NCBI GenBank assembly: GCA_050742975.1
Contig: JBOGDQ010000324.1
Location: 1 to 11,408, forward strand
DNA: 11,408 nt
DNA from: JBDTGE01 sp050742975
GTDB taxonomy: Bacteria > Actinomycetota > Actinomycetes > Mycobacteriales > Jatrophihabitantaceae
Direction: 5' to 3'
Shown piece by piece: positions 1 through 6,185 of the stretch. The position numbers were made by a program, and so were the translations under genes. The number at the start of each line of letters is the position of its first letter. Position 1 is the first letter of the stretch. The notes below the pieces were generated by a model. It worked only from the letters and a program-made list of their open reading frames with translations, did no database searches and had not been told where the DNA came from.

Positions 1-837
1 GCCGCCATCCGGCCGCCCGGCGCCGAGCTCGACGGCGACCGGCTCGGCCGCGTGCCGCAGGTCCAGCGCGAACTCCGCGGCGGTGGGCCGGCGCGCGCCG
101 TCCAACTCCAGCGCCCGGCCCACGACCTCGGCGACCTGCTCGGGGACGCCGGCCTCGTCCATCCGCGCGGCGACATCGCCGAGGTCCCCCGCCGCTGCCA
201 CGGCCAGCACCTGGTCCGGCGATTCCCCGGACCACGGCGGGTCGCCGGTGAGCGCGTGCAGCGCGAGCGCACCGAGCATGAACACGTCGGACGTCGGCGC
301 CGGCATCCCGCCCGCCGCGACCGCCGGATCGACGTAGGCAGGTGTGCTGCTGACCGGTGAGTCGTCGCCACACAGGCGGGCAACCCCGAGATCGGCCAGC
401 AGCGGGAGCCCGACCTCGGTGAACAGCAGGTTGGCGGGCGTGACATCCCCGTGCACGACGCCCGCGTTGTGCGCGTACGCCAGTGCCGCTCCGATGGGCG
501 CCACGGCCGTGACGACCTCGCCGGGCGAGAGCCGCCGGCGCGATCGCAGCAGCGATGCCAGCGAGCCGCCGACCGCGAGATCGACGACCAGGGCCAGCCC
601 TTGCCTGCACGGCACGACCTCGCGAAGGTGCAGCAGGTGCGGGTGCTCGAGCGCGGACAGCATCGCCGCCTCGGCCCGCACGGCCGCCAGCTGGTCACGA
701 TCCACGGCGGGCAGCAGCTTGACCGCGACAGCCGCACCGCCGGAACGCTCGTGAGCCAGCCACACCTGGCCCGAGCCTCCCGCGCCGAGCTGGCGCTCGA
801 TCACGTAGCCCGGCAGCTTCCACACCGACCCGGTCAT
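1..837 (-). CDS. Serine/threonine protein kinase, 5' part (3' end beyond window)
   Basis: The first 279 residues of a PknB-like (Hanks-type) kinase that phosphorylates Ser/Thr of protein substrates. Visible in order: glycine loop GAGGSGQVW (18-26), VAVK with the ATP-binding Lys40, a helix-C Glu at 56, catalytic loop HGDVTPANLL with Asp131 and Asn136, metal-binding ADLG with Asp149, helix-F Asp184 and the late conserved Arg250. The kinase domain therefore looks complete (about 8-262), and what is missing is the C-terminal part. No transmembrane helix appears before the cut. Three motifs are degenerate: HGD instead of HRD, DLG instead of DFG, and VDP where APE is expected. Lys, catalytic Asp and metal Asp are all kept, so activity is plausible, with non-RD type control. 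ATG at 837 is chosen because the domain starts right after it. There is no Shine-Dalgarno, but a -10-like TAGCGT lies 8 nt upstream. It lies 74 nt downstream of the MMPL gene on the same strand. Confidence 0.88.
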   Translation of the reverse strand, partial: MTGSVWKLPGYVIERQLGAGGSGQVWLAHERSGGAAVAVKLLPAVDRDQLAAVRAEAAMLSALEHPHLLHLREVVPCRQGLALVVDLAVGGSLASLLRSRRRLSPGEVVTAVAPIGAALAYAHNAGVVHGDVTPANLLFTEVGLPLLADLGVARLCGDDSPVSSTPAYVDPAVAAGGMPAPTSDVFMLGALALHALTGDPPWSGESPDQVLAVAAAGDLGDVAARMDEAGVPEQVAEVVGRALELDGARRPTAAEFALDLRHAAEPVAVELGAGRPDGG

Positions 838-845
838 GAGCGGAC

Positions 846-851
846 ACGCTA
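846..851 (-). promoter_or_regulatory. Putative leaderless -10 element of the kinase gene
   Basis: On the minus strand TAGCGT (matches actinobacterial TANNNT) ends 8 nt before the kinase ATG, and no Shine-Dalgarno lies between. Transcription would begin at or one or two bases before the start codon. No convincing -35 was found. This is inferred from the motif and its spacing only. Confidence 0.4.
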
Positions 852-911
852 GATGAATCGGGCATTTCGTGCTCGCGGTATCCACAGGTCGCCAGCTTCT
901 GAGCTGCGCTG

Positions 912-3143
912 CTACTCCCCGGCGTGGGCCAGCTTGGACGGCCACCAGATCCGACGGCCGATGTCGTGGCTGAGCGCGGGCACCAGCACCGAGCGCACCA
1001 GGATCGTGTCAAGCAGCACGCCGAACGCGACCGCGAACCCCAGCTCGGCCAGGAAGACCAGCGGCAGCACCCCGAGCACGATGAACGTGGCCGCGAGCAC
1101 CACGCCCGCGGACGTGATCACCCCGCCCGTCACCGAAAGCCCGCGCAGGATGCCCGTCCGTGTCCCGTGCTTGAGCGTCTCCTCGCGCACGCGGGTCATC
1201 AGGAAGATGTTGTAGTCGATGCCGAGAGCGACGAGGAACACGAACGCGAACAGCGGGAACGCGGGATCGGCGTTGGCGAAGTGGAACACGTGGTTGAACA
1301 CGACGGCCGAGACGCCCAGCGCCGCGGAGAACGAGAGCACCACGGTAAGGATCAGCAACACCGGCGCCAGGATCGCGCGCAGCACCAGTCCGAGCACCAG
1401 CAGGATCACGATGAGCACGATCGGGATGATCAGGTTCCGGTCGTGGCGCGACGCCGCCTGCACGTCATAGGTCGCCGCGGTCTGCCCGCCCACCTTCGCC
1501 TGCGCGCCGGCGATCGCATGAACCGTCTTGCGCAGCGCGACCACGGCGTCCGCCGCCTGCGCCGTGTCATAGCGCGAGGTCAGGTTCGCATCGATTAGGA
1601 TCTTGCCGCCCACTGGTGAGACCTGCGCGATCGGCGGCGCGCACCCGCTCGTCTGGGCACCGGGCGGGATCTTGCCTCCGTTGCCCTTGATCAGCTTGGC
1701 AACCTTCGCGTAGTCGGTCGCGATGCAGACGCCACCGTCTGTGGTGTCGATACCCGGCACCGTCTTCGCGGCCGCGATGACCTGATCGGCCTTACCCGCG
1801 GACGCGATGATCTGCGCCGGGGCGCCGGCGCCGTTGTCGAACGCCTTGTCGAACGTGGCCTGACCCTTCACCGCGTCCGGCTTGGAGGTGAAGCTCTCGG
1901 TGACGGTAAGTCCGTCCGTCTTGAGCGTGGTGATCCCCGCGACGCAGATCAGCAGGAACACGGCGGTGATCAGCCAGCTGCGGCGCGGGTGCCGGCCGAT
2001 CGCGCCGGCGAAGCGGCCCCACGCGCCGTGCGTGGCGATGTCGGCCTGGTTGTCGACGTGCGGGACACGCGGCCAGAACACCCACCGGCCGAACAGGACC
2101 AGGAACGCGGGAAGGAACGTCAGCATGACGCCGACCGTGCACGCGATCCCGATCGCGCACACCGGGCCCAGGCTCTTGTCGGAGTTCAACTCCCCCAGCG
2201 TCAGGCACATCAGGCCGATGATCACCGTGATCGCGGACGCGCCGATCGCGGGCGCCGCGCCGCGCCAGGCCCGGGTCATCGCCTCGACCCGACTGGCGTG
2301 CGTGTGCAGTTCCTCCCGATATCGGCTCACCAGCAGCAGCGCATAGTCCGTCCCCGCACCGATTACGAGCACCGACAGGATGCCCTGACTCTGACCGTTG
2401 AGCGTGATGACGTTGTGCTTGGCCAGCGGGTAGATGATCAGCGCCGCCGCGCCCAGTGCCAGGACCGCGCTGAACAGCGGGAAGAACCAGAGCACCGGAC
2501 TTCGATAGACGACGAGCAGGATCACGATGACGACCAGGCCTGCGGCGAGCAGCAGTGAGCCGTCGATCCCGTTGAACGAGTCGATGAACGCCACGATCAG
2601 CCCACCCGGCCCGGCCGGCCGCACGGTGAGCCCGGCAGGCACGTCGGTCTGCGCGATCTTGACGACCGCCTTCTCGACGTCGGCGAGCTTCTTGCCGTCG
2701 ACCTCCTTGCCGTTGTCCTTGGCGATGAGCGGCGCCGAGACGTAGGCGGCCGGCTCCCTCTGCGAGAAGACCGGGGCGCCGACCTGGTCGGCTGCGACGC
2801 CGGCGACGGTCAGGAACTTGGCGCGGTCGGACGCGATCTTGGCCTTGTCCGCGGCGGTCAGGCCACCCGCGCGCTCGTAGACGATGAATCCCGGGACGGT
2901 CTCGACCGGGGTGAACTTCCCTACCTCGTTCGAGACCTTCGTGGACTCTGCTGACCCGGGCAGGTACGCGGAGTTGTCGTTCTTCTGGACCTCGCTGAGC
3001 TTGCCCTGGTACGGGCCGCCTGACGCGCCGATGAGGAACCACAGCACGGCCAGCCCGGCGACGAGGTAGACGCCGCGACTCCACCTGCGCCGTCTGCCCC
3101 CGGTGGCGTCCGGCTCGTCGTCGACCAACGCGGTGCGGCTCAT
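912..3143 (-). CDS. MMPL-family (RND superfamily) lipid/small-molecule exporter
   Basis: A 743-residue proton-driven inner-membrane transporter of the MMPL family, which in actinobacteria exports lipids, polyketides or antibiotics across the cytoplasmic membrane. The layout is the usual tandem duplication: helix 1 (about 24-40), extracytoplasmic porter domain 1 (41-192), five helices (197-352), helix 7 (389-407), porter domain 2 (408-568), and helices 8-12 (570-722). Each half carries the relay motif: GTDYALLLVSRYREE (Asp266-Tyr267) and GIDYNIFLMTRVREE (Asp643-Tyr644). These correspond to the Asp-Tyr pairs known in MmpL3. Porter domain 2 has two cysteines (473, 501) that could form a disulfide. 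The C-terminal tail is short, unlike MmpL3. ATG at 3143 is chosen, with GGGGAG (3146-3151) just upstream as Shine-Dalgarno. Substrate is unknown, and no biosynthetic genes lie beside it. It may be cotranscribed with the kinase gene downstream, although that gene also appears to have its own promoter. Confidence 0.93.
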   Translation of the reverse strand: MSRTALVDDEPDATGGRRRRWSRGVYLVAGLAVLWFLIGASGGPYQGKLSEVQKNDNSAYLPGSAESTKVSNEVGKFTPVETVPGFIVYERAGGLTAADKAKIASDRAKFLTVAGVAADQVGAPVFSQREPAAYVSAPLIAKDNGKEVDGKKLADVEKAVVKIAQTDVPAGLTVRPAGPGGLIVAFIDSFNGIDGSLLLAAGLVVIVILLVVYRSPVLWFFPLFSAVLALGAAALIIYPLAKHNVITLNGQSQGILSVLVIGAGTDYALLLVSRYREELHTHASRVEAMTRAWRGAAPAIGASAITVIIGLMCLTLGELNSDKSLGPVCAIGIACTVGVMLTFLPAFLVLFGRWVFWPRVPHVDNQADIATHGAWGRFAGAIGRHPRRSWLITAVFLLICVAGITTLKTDGLTVTESFTSKPDAVKGQATFDKAFDNGAGAPAQIIASAGKADQVIAAAKTVPGIDTTDGGVCIATDYAKVAKLIKGNGGKIPPGAQTSGCAPPIAQVSPVGGKILIDANLTSRYDTAQAADAVVALRKTVHAIAGAQAKVGGQTAATYDVQAASRHDRNLIIPIVLIVILLVLGLVLRAILAPVLLILTVVLSFSAALGVSAVVFNHVFHFANADPAFPLFAFVFLVALGIDYNIFLMTRVREETLKHGTRTGILRGLSVTGGVITSAGVVLAATFIVLGVLPLVFLAELGFAVAFGVLLDTILVRSVLVPALSHDIGRRIWWPSKLAHAGE

Positions 3144-3185
3144 AGCTCTCCCCTATGCGGCGTACAACGTGGTCACGCTAGCGAA

Positions 3186-3193
3186 CACCGGTG
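3186..3193. promoter_or_regulatory. Palindrome CACCGGTG in the MMPL-lipB divergent region
   Basis: A perfect 8-bp palindrome, extendable imperfectly on both sides (GAACACCGGTGAC), sits midway between the divergent MMPL and lipB genes. It could be an operator for the exporter, but no regulator gene is adjacent and an 8-bp palindrome is common in such GC-rich DNA. Confidence 0.2.
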
Positions 3194-3228
3194 ACAGCGG
3201 GCGATCGGTTATGTCCCTGAGACCGACC

Positions 3229-3258
3229 CTGAGCTGCCTCAGCGTCTGCGCGTAATCT
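3229..3258 (+). promoter_or_regulatory. Putative leaderless promoter of lipB
   Basis: TAATCT (3253-3258) is a good TANNNT -10 ending 7 nt before the lipB GTG. CTGAGC at 3229-3234, 18 nt upstream of it, may serve as a weak -35 and reads the same as the hexamer upstream of the lipA -10. CTGAG and CTCAG (3229-3233 and 3238-3242) form a short inverted repeat over the -35. No Shine-Dalgarno precedes lipB, so a leaderless transcript is inferred. Confidence 0.5.
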
Positions 3259-3265
3259 GGCCGAC

Positions 3266-3946
3266 GTGAGTGACCTGCGCGTGATCCGGGCGGGAACCGT
3301 GCCTTACGAGCAGGCGTGGGACCGTCAACGCTGCATCCATGCCGACGTCGTCTCGGGCGCTACCGGGGATACCGCACTGCTGCTCGAGCACCCGCCGGTC
3401 TACACCGCAGGCAAGCGGACCGAGCCGTGGGAGCGCCCGATTGACGGCACGCCGGTCATCGACGTCGACCGCGGCGGCAAGATCACCTGGCACGGCCCCG
3501 GGCAGCTCGTCGGCTACCCGATCGTGCGGCTGCCCCATCCGATCGACGTCGTGGCCTACGTCCGCCGGATGGAGGGCATCCTGATCGATGTCTGCGCCGA
3601 GCTGGGCGTTGCGGCCGGGCGGGTCGAGGGGCGCAGCGGCGTCTGGCTGCCTGCCGATGACCGCGGGCCGGAACGCAAGCTCGCGGCGATCGGCATCCGG
3701 GTCGCGCAGGGCGTGACGTTGCACGGGTTCGCGCTCAACTGCAACCCGGACCTGACCTGGTTCAACCGCATCGTGCCGTGCGGCATTGCCGACGCCGGAG
3801 TCACATCGCTGTCCAAGGAGCTCGGACGGGACGTCACGGTGGCAGACGCGCTTCCCGTCATCGAGCTGCACCTGCCGGCGCTGCTCGACGATCCGCACGA
3901 CGACAGCGCCCGCAACGGCAGGGCCGACCACGTCGCCGCAGTCTGA
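3266..3946 (+). CDS. lipB: Octanoyl-(acyl carrier protein):protein N-octanoyltransferase LipB
   Basis: A cytoplasmic enzyme that transfers octanoate from acyl carrier protein to the lipoyl-domain lysine of 2-oxoacid dehydrogenase subunits and GcvH, the first step of de novo lipoate synthesis. The 226-residue length fits the family. The family signature RGGKITWHGPGQLVGYPI (69-86) is intact. Lys138 in ERKLAAIGIRV and Cys172 in VPCGI match the catalytic Lys/Cys pair (Lys135/Cys169 in E. coli, Lys142/Cys176 in M. tuberculosis). The C-terminal 15-20 residues are polar and not conserved. GTG at 3266 gives the usual N-terminus; there is no Shine-Dalgarno, but a -10 lies 7 nt upstream. It is followed within 6 nt, in the same frame, by a small membrane-protein gene and then lipA. 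Confidence 0.97.
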   Translation: MSDLRVIRAGTVPYEQAWDRQRCIHADVVSGATGDTALLLEHPPVYTAGKRTEPWERPIDGTPVIDVDRGGKITWHGPGQLVGYPIVRLPHPIDVVAYVRRMEGILIDVCAELGVAAGRVEGRSGVWLPADDRGPERKLAAIGIRVAQGVTLHGFALNCNPDLTWFNRIVPCGIADAGVTSLSKELGRDVTVADALPVIELHLPALLDDPHDDSARNGRADHVAAV

Positions 3947-3952
3947 CCGCGC

Positions 3953-4294
3953 GTGGGCAGGCACTCCAACCCGGTAGCGGGTACGTCCCGGGCCGTCCGC
4001 GGGACGACGCTCGTCCTGATCTGGCTCGCCGGAATCGCCGCCGGGCTGTTCGCGCTGCTCGGCGCGGCAGCCCGCTACACGACCTGCTCGTCGCACGCGA
4101 CGACGCTCGCCTGCCGCAGCTCCGGGACGACGCTCGGCGCGGTGCTGGTCGTCGCGGTGGTCGCAGTGGTCACCACCATCACCGTGGCAACGCACGGCAG
4201 GGATCGCCGCTGGATCGCGATCGCGGGAGCCGTCGGCCTGCTCGTGCTGGCCGGCCTGTTCCTCGCCTCACGCGCCCTGCTCAGCACCGTCTGA
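3953..4294 (+). CDS. Small three-helix membrane protein of unknown function between lipB and lipA
   Basis: A 113-residue protein not recognised as a named family. It has a short basic N-terminus (MGRHS start, a common beginning of small actinobacterial membrane proteins) and three hydrophobic segments at about 18-40, 58-78 and 87-107. The loop between helices 1 and 2 holds two cysteines (45 and 54), which would face outward if the positive N-terminus is inside. The GTG start lies two codons after the lipB stop and in the same frame, with no Shine-Dalgarno, so translation probably depends on lipB termination and restart. The only upstream in-frame codons are CCG and CGC after that stop. Its position suggests cotranscription with lipB, but nothing in the sequence ties it to lipoate metabolism. 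No in-frame start further upstream is possible. Confidence 0.75.
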   Translation: MGRHSNPVAGTSRAVRGTTLVLIWLAGIAAGLFALLGAAARYTTCSSHATTLACRSSGTTLGAVLVVAVVAVVTTITVATHGRDRRWIAIAGAVGLLVLAGLFLASRALLSTV

Positions 4295-4319
4295 GCCGGC
4301 CCGGCTCCCGGCGTAGGCT
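4291..4319 (+). promoter_or_regulatory. Putative leaderless promoter of lipA
   Basis: TAGGCT (4314-4319) fits TANNNT and ends 6 nt before the lipA GTG. CTGAGC (4291-4296), 17 nt upstream, repeats the hexamer found in front of lipB. No Shine-Dalgarno precedes lipA. lipA may therefore be made both from lipB readthrough and from its own leaderless mRNA. Confidence 0.5.
4293..4307. promoter_or_regulatory. 15-bp inverted repeat between the small membrane gene and lipA
   Basis: GAGCCGG-C-CCGGCTC is a perfect 7-bp inverted repeat around one central base. It overlaps the stop codon of the membrane-protein gene and lies between the -35-like and -10 elements proposed for lipA. It can be a repressor operator in DNA, or in RNA a hairpin with a 6-bp stem and 3-nt loop. 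There is no T-tract, so a classical terminator is unlikely. Function is inferred from position only. Confidence 0.4.
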
Positions 4320-4325
4320 CGGCGG

Positions 4326-5264
4326 GTGACTGCAGTTCGCCCTGACACCGCCCCCGACGGCCGCCGTCTCCTGCGGATCGAGGCCCGTAACACCGCCGTC
4401 CCGATCGAGCGCAAGCCGGAGTGGATCAAGACCCGGGCCAGGATGGGTCCGGAGTACACCGAGCTGCAGGCGCTGGTGAAGCGCGAGGGGTTGCACACCG
4501 TCTGCCAGGAAGCCGGCTGCCCGAACATCTACGAGTGCTGGGAGGACCGCGAGGCCACCTTCCTCATCGGGGGTGACCAGTGCACCAGGCGTTGCGACTT
4601 CTGCCAGATCGACACCGGCCGCCCGCAGCCGCTGGACCGGGACGAGCCGCGCCGGGTGGCCGAGAGCGTGCAGGCGATGGGCCTGCGGTACGCCACGATC
4701 ACCGGCGTCGCGCGAGATGACCTGGCCGACGGCGGCGCGTGGCTGTACGCCGAGACGGTGCACCAGATCCACCGGATCAACCCGGGCACCGGCGTCGAGC
4801 TGCTCGCTCCTGACTTCAACGCGGTGCCGGAGTTGCTGCAGCAGGTGTTCGACTCGCGCCCCGAGGTGTTCGCGCACAACGTCGAGACGGTGCCGCGGAT
4901 CTTCAAGTCCATCCGTCCGGGCTTTCGTTACGACCGATCGCTGGACGTGATCCGCGCCGCGCGGGCCAGTGGGCTGGTGACCAAGTCGAACCTGATCCTG
5001 GGCATGGGCGAGGAGCGCACAGAGATCAGCCAGGCCCTGCAGGACCTGTTCGACGCGGGATGCGAGCTGATCACGATCACCCAGTACCTGCGCCCGTCGC
5101 CCAAGCATCACCCGGTCACCCGCTGGGTGAAGCCCGAGGAGTTCGTCGAGCTGCGCGAGGAGGCCGAACAGATCGGCTTCGTCGGCGTCATGAGCGGGCC
5201 GCTCGTCCGCTCCTCCTACCGCGCCGGACGCCTCTACCAGCAGGCCATCGCCGCCCGGGCCTAA
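4326..5264 (+). CDS. lipA: Lipoyl synthase LipA
   Basis: A radical-SAM enzyme that inserts two sulfur atoms at C6 and C8 of protein-bound octanoate, completing lipoate synthesis begun by LipB. The 312 residues carry the family's two iron-sulfur sites: the auxiliary cluster (sacrificed as sulfur donor) with CX4CX5C at Cys60, Cys65 and Cys71, and the radical-SAM CX3CX2C at Cys86, Cys90 and Cys93. The RSSY motif at 295-298 supplies the conserved serine ligand of the auxiliary cluster. Motifs TGVARDDL (126-133) and HNVETVPR (184-191) are also typical. GTG at 4326 is chosen because it gives a normal-length N-terminus and has a -10 six nt upstream. The stop TAA overlaps the stop of the convergent peptidase gene, so no room is left for a terminator between them. 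Confidence 0.98.
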   Translation: MTAVRPDTAPDGRRLLRIEARNTAVPIERKPEWIKTRARMGPEYTELQALVKREGLHTVCQEAGCPNIYECWEDREATFLIGGDQCTRRCDFCQIDTGRPQPLDRDEPRRVAESVQAMGLRYATITGVARDDLADGGAWLYAETVHQIHRINPGTGVELLAPDFNAVPELLQQVFDSRPEVFAHNVETVPRIFKSIRPGFRYDRSLDVIRAARASGLVTKSNLILGMGEERTEISQALQDLFDAGCELITITQYLRPSPKHHPVTRWVKPEEFVELREEAEQIGFVGVMSGPLVRSSYRAGRLYQQAIAARA

Positions 5265-6031
5265 TGCCAGGTCGTGCCGTACTGGATGTCTGAGGACCAG
5301 ATCTTCTGATAGCGCAGCCCGTCGCGCGGCGTCGCCTCGGCGTACTGCATGCCGTGCCCGGCGTAGATGGCGACGTGGTAGGCGCTGCCACCACTGAGGT
5401 AGAAGATCAGGTCACCCGGCAGTAGTTGGGAGCGGCGCAGATGGCGAACCGCCCGGCGCTGCTGCTCGGCCGTGCGGGGCAGCGTGGCGACGTGGGCGAC
5501 GCGGTAGACGTACTGCGTGTACCCCGAGCAGTCGAAGCCGCGCGGGGTGGTGCCGCCGTAGACGTAGGGGGTGTGCGCGCGATAGAGCCTGGCCGCGACG
5601 GTCATGATCCGGGTGCTCGGCGGCGTCACATGCGCGACCCGCGCCACCGCGACGGACACCAGCTGGTGCGTCGCCGCGGACCTCACCCGGATCAGGATCT
5701 TGCTCACCGGCTTCGGTGCACGGAACACCAACCGGAAGCCGTGCACACCCCGGAGGTGATATGCGCGGTTGACCTTGCCGTTCAGGACGTTCGTCGGCCT
5801 CGAGCCCACGTACCGGCCGTCGAGGTAGATGCCAACGCGGACCGCGGTCGAGGATCGAGCCGGGTCGTAGGCCCAGCCGGTGATCGTCACGTTGCGGGTG
5901 GTGCTCAGTTGCGTCGCCGAGGCGAAGCGGCCCCTCGGCAGAGCGACCGCGGACGCGTTCGACGCGAAGACGAGCAGGCTCGCGAGGACTGCCACGGCGG
6001 CGCCGAGGGCGAAGAGCATTCGCTTGCGCAC
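5261..6031 (-). CDS. Secreted NlpC/P60 peptidase with N-terminal beta-rich module
   Basis: A probable exported cysteine peptidase of the NlpC/P60 family, which cuts peptidoglycan stem peptides during wall remodelling. Of 256 residues, 1-28 form a Sec signal peptide (MRKR, a hydrophobic core, then ASNASA). Residues about 35-135 resemble a beta-sandwich module recurrent in secreted actinobacterial proteins, recognised by TGWAYDP, GIYLDGRYVGS and VHGFRL spacing. The NlpC/P60 domain covers about 141-256: FDCSGYTQYVYR with Cys168, LPRTAEQQ, LLPGDLIFY, and YHVAIYAG with His219. The third polar catalytic residue, usually in a HAP-like triplet, is not obvious; Glu232 is the nearest candidate. GTG at 6031 gives the full signal peptide, and ATG at residue 5 is an alternative. 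No Shine-Dalgarno is seen. The gene interrupts a conserved lipA-DUF4191 neighbourhood and its TAG overlaps lipA's TAA. Confidence 0.9.
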   Translation of the reverse strand: MRKRMLFALGAAVAVLASLLVFASNASAVALPRGRFASATQLSTTRNVTITGWAYDPARSSTAVRVGIYLDGRYVGSRPTNVLNGKVNRAYHLRGVHGFRLVFRAPKPVSKILIRVRSAATHQLVSVAVARVAHVTPPSTRIMTVAARLYRAHTPYVYGGTTPRGFDCSGYTQYVYRVAHVATLPRTAEQQRRAVRHLRRSQLLPGDLIFYLSGGSAYHVAIYAGHGMQYAEATPRDGLRYQKIWSSDIQYGTTWH

Positions 6032-6060
6032 AGGAGAAATCCGTCCGAGATCGGGTGGCG

Positions 6061-6074
6061 GCCCGGTTGCGGGC
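6061..6074. repeat. Small hairpin in the NlpC/P60 - DUF4191 divergent region
   Basis: GCCCG-GTTG-CGGGC is a perfect 5-bp stem with a 4-nt loop, 30 nt upstream of the peptidase start and therefore possibly in its 5' leader. It is too small to be called a riboswitch. The same divergent region also has the 9-mer CGGCCGCCC twice (6115-6123 and 6133-6141). Confidence 0.25.
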
Positions 6075-6173
6075 GCTCGAAGCAGTATTCACACAAACTT
6101 CACGGATGCAAAATCGGCCGCCCACGATCGACCGGCCGCCCGAGACCGCCGTGGCCCCGCGACGCGGCGGCTC

Positions 6174-6179
6174 TATCCT
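6174..6179 (+). promoter_or_regulatory. Putative leaderless -10 element of the DUF4191 gene
   Basis: TATCCT fits TANNNT and ends 6 nt before the ATG at 6186, with no Shine-Dalgarno between. CCGCCG and CGGCGG (6146-6151, 6165-6170) flank the spacer as an inverted repeat. No clear -35. A leaderless start is inferred. Confidence 0.5.
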
Positions 6180-6185
6180 TGGCTC

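Noticed and set aside
1792..3084. 430-residue minus-strand frame inside the MMPL gene
   Set aside because: Arg/Gly/Pro-rich shadow frame; the frame encoding the 743-residue transporter has clear family motifs.
4281..5111. 276-residue frame antisense to lipA
   Set aside because: Shadow of a gene with a fully intact lipoyl synthase sequence on the other strand.
6032..6185. c-di-AMP (ydaO-type) riboswitch upstream of the wall hydrolase gene
   Set aside because: Such riboswitches often precede wall hydrolases in actinobacteria, but the conserved core motifs are not seen and the divergent region is too short to hold both it and two promoters; only a 5-bp hairpin is present.
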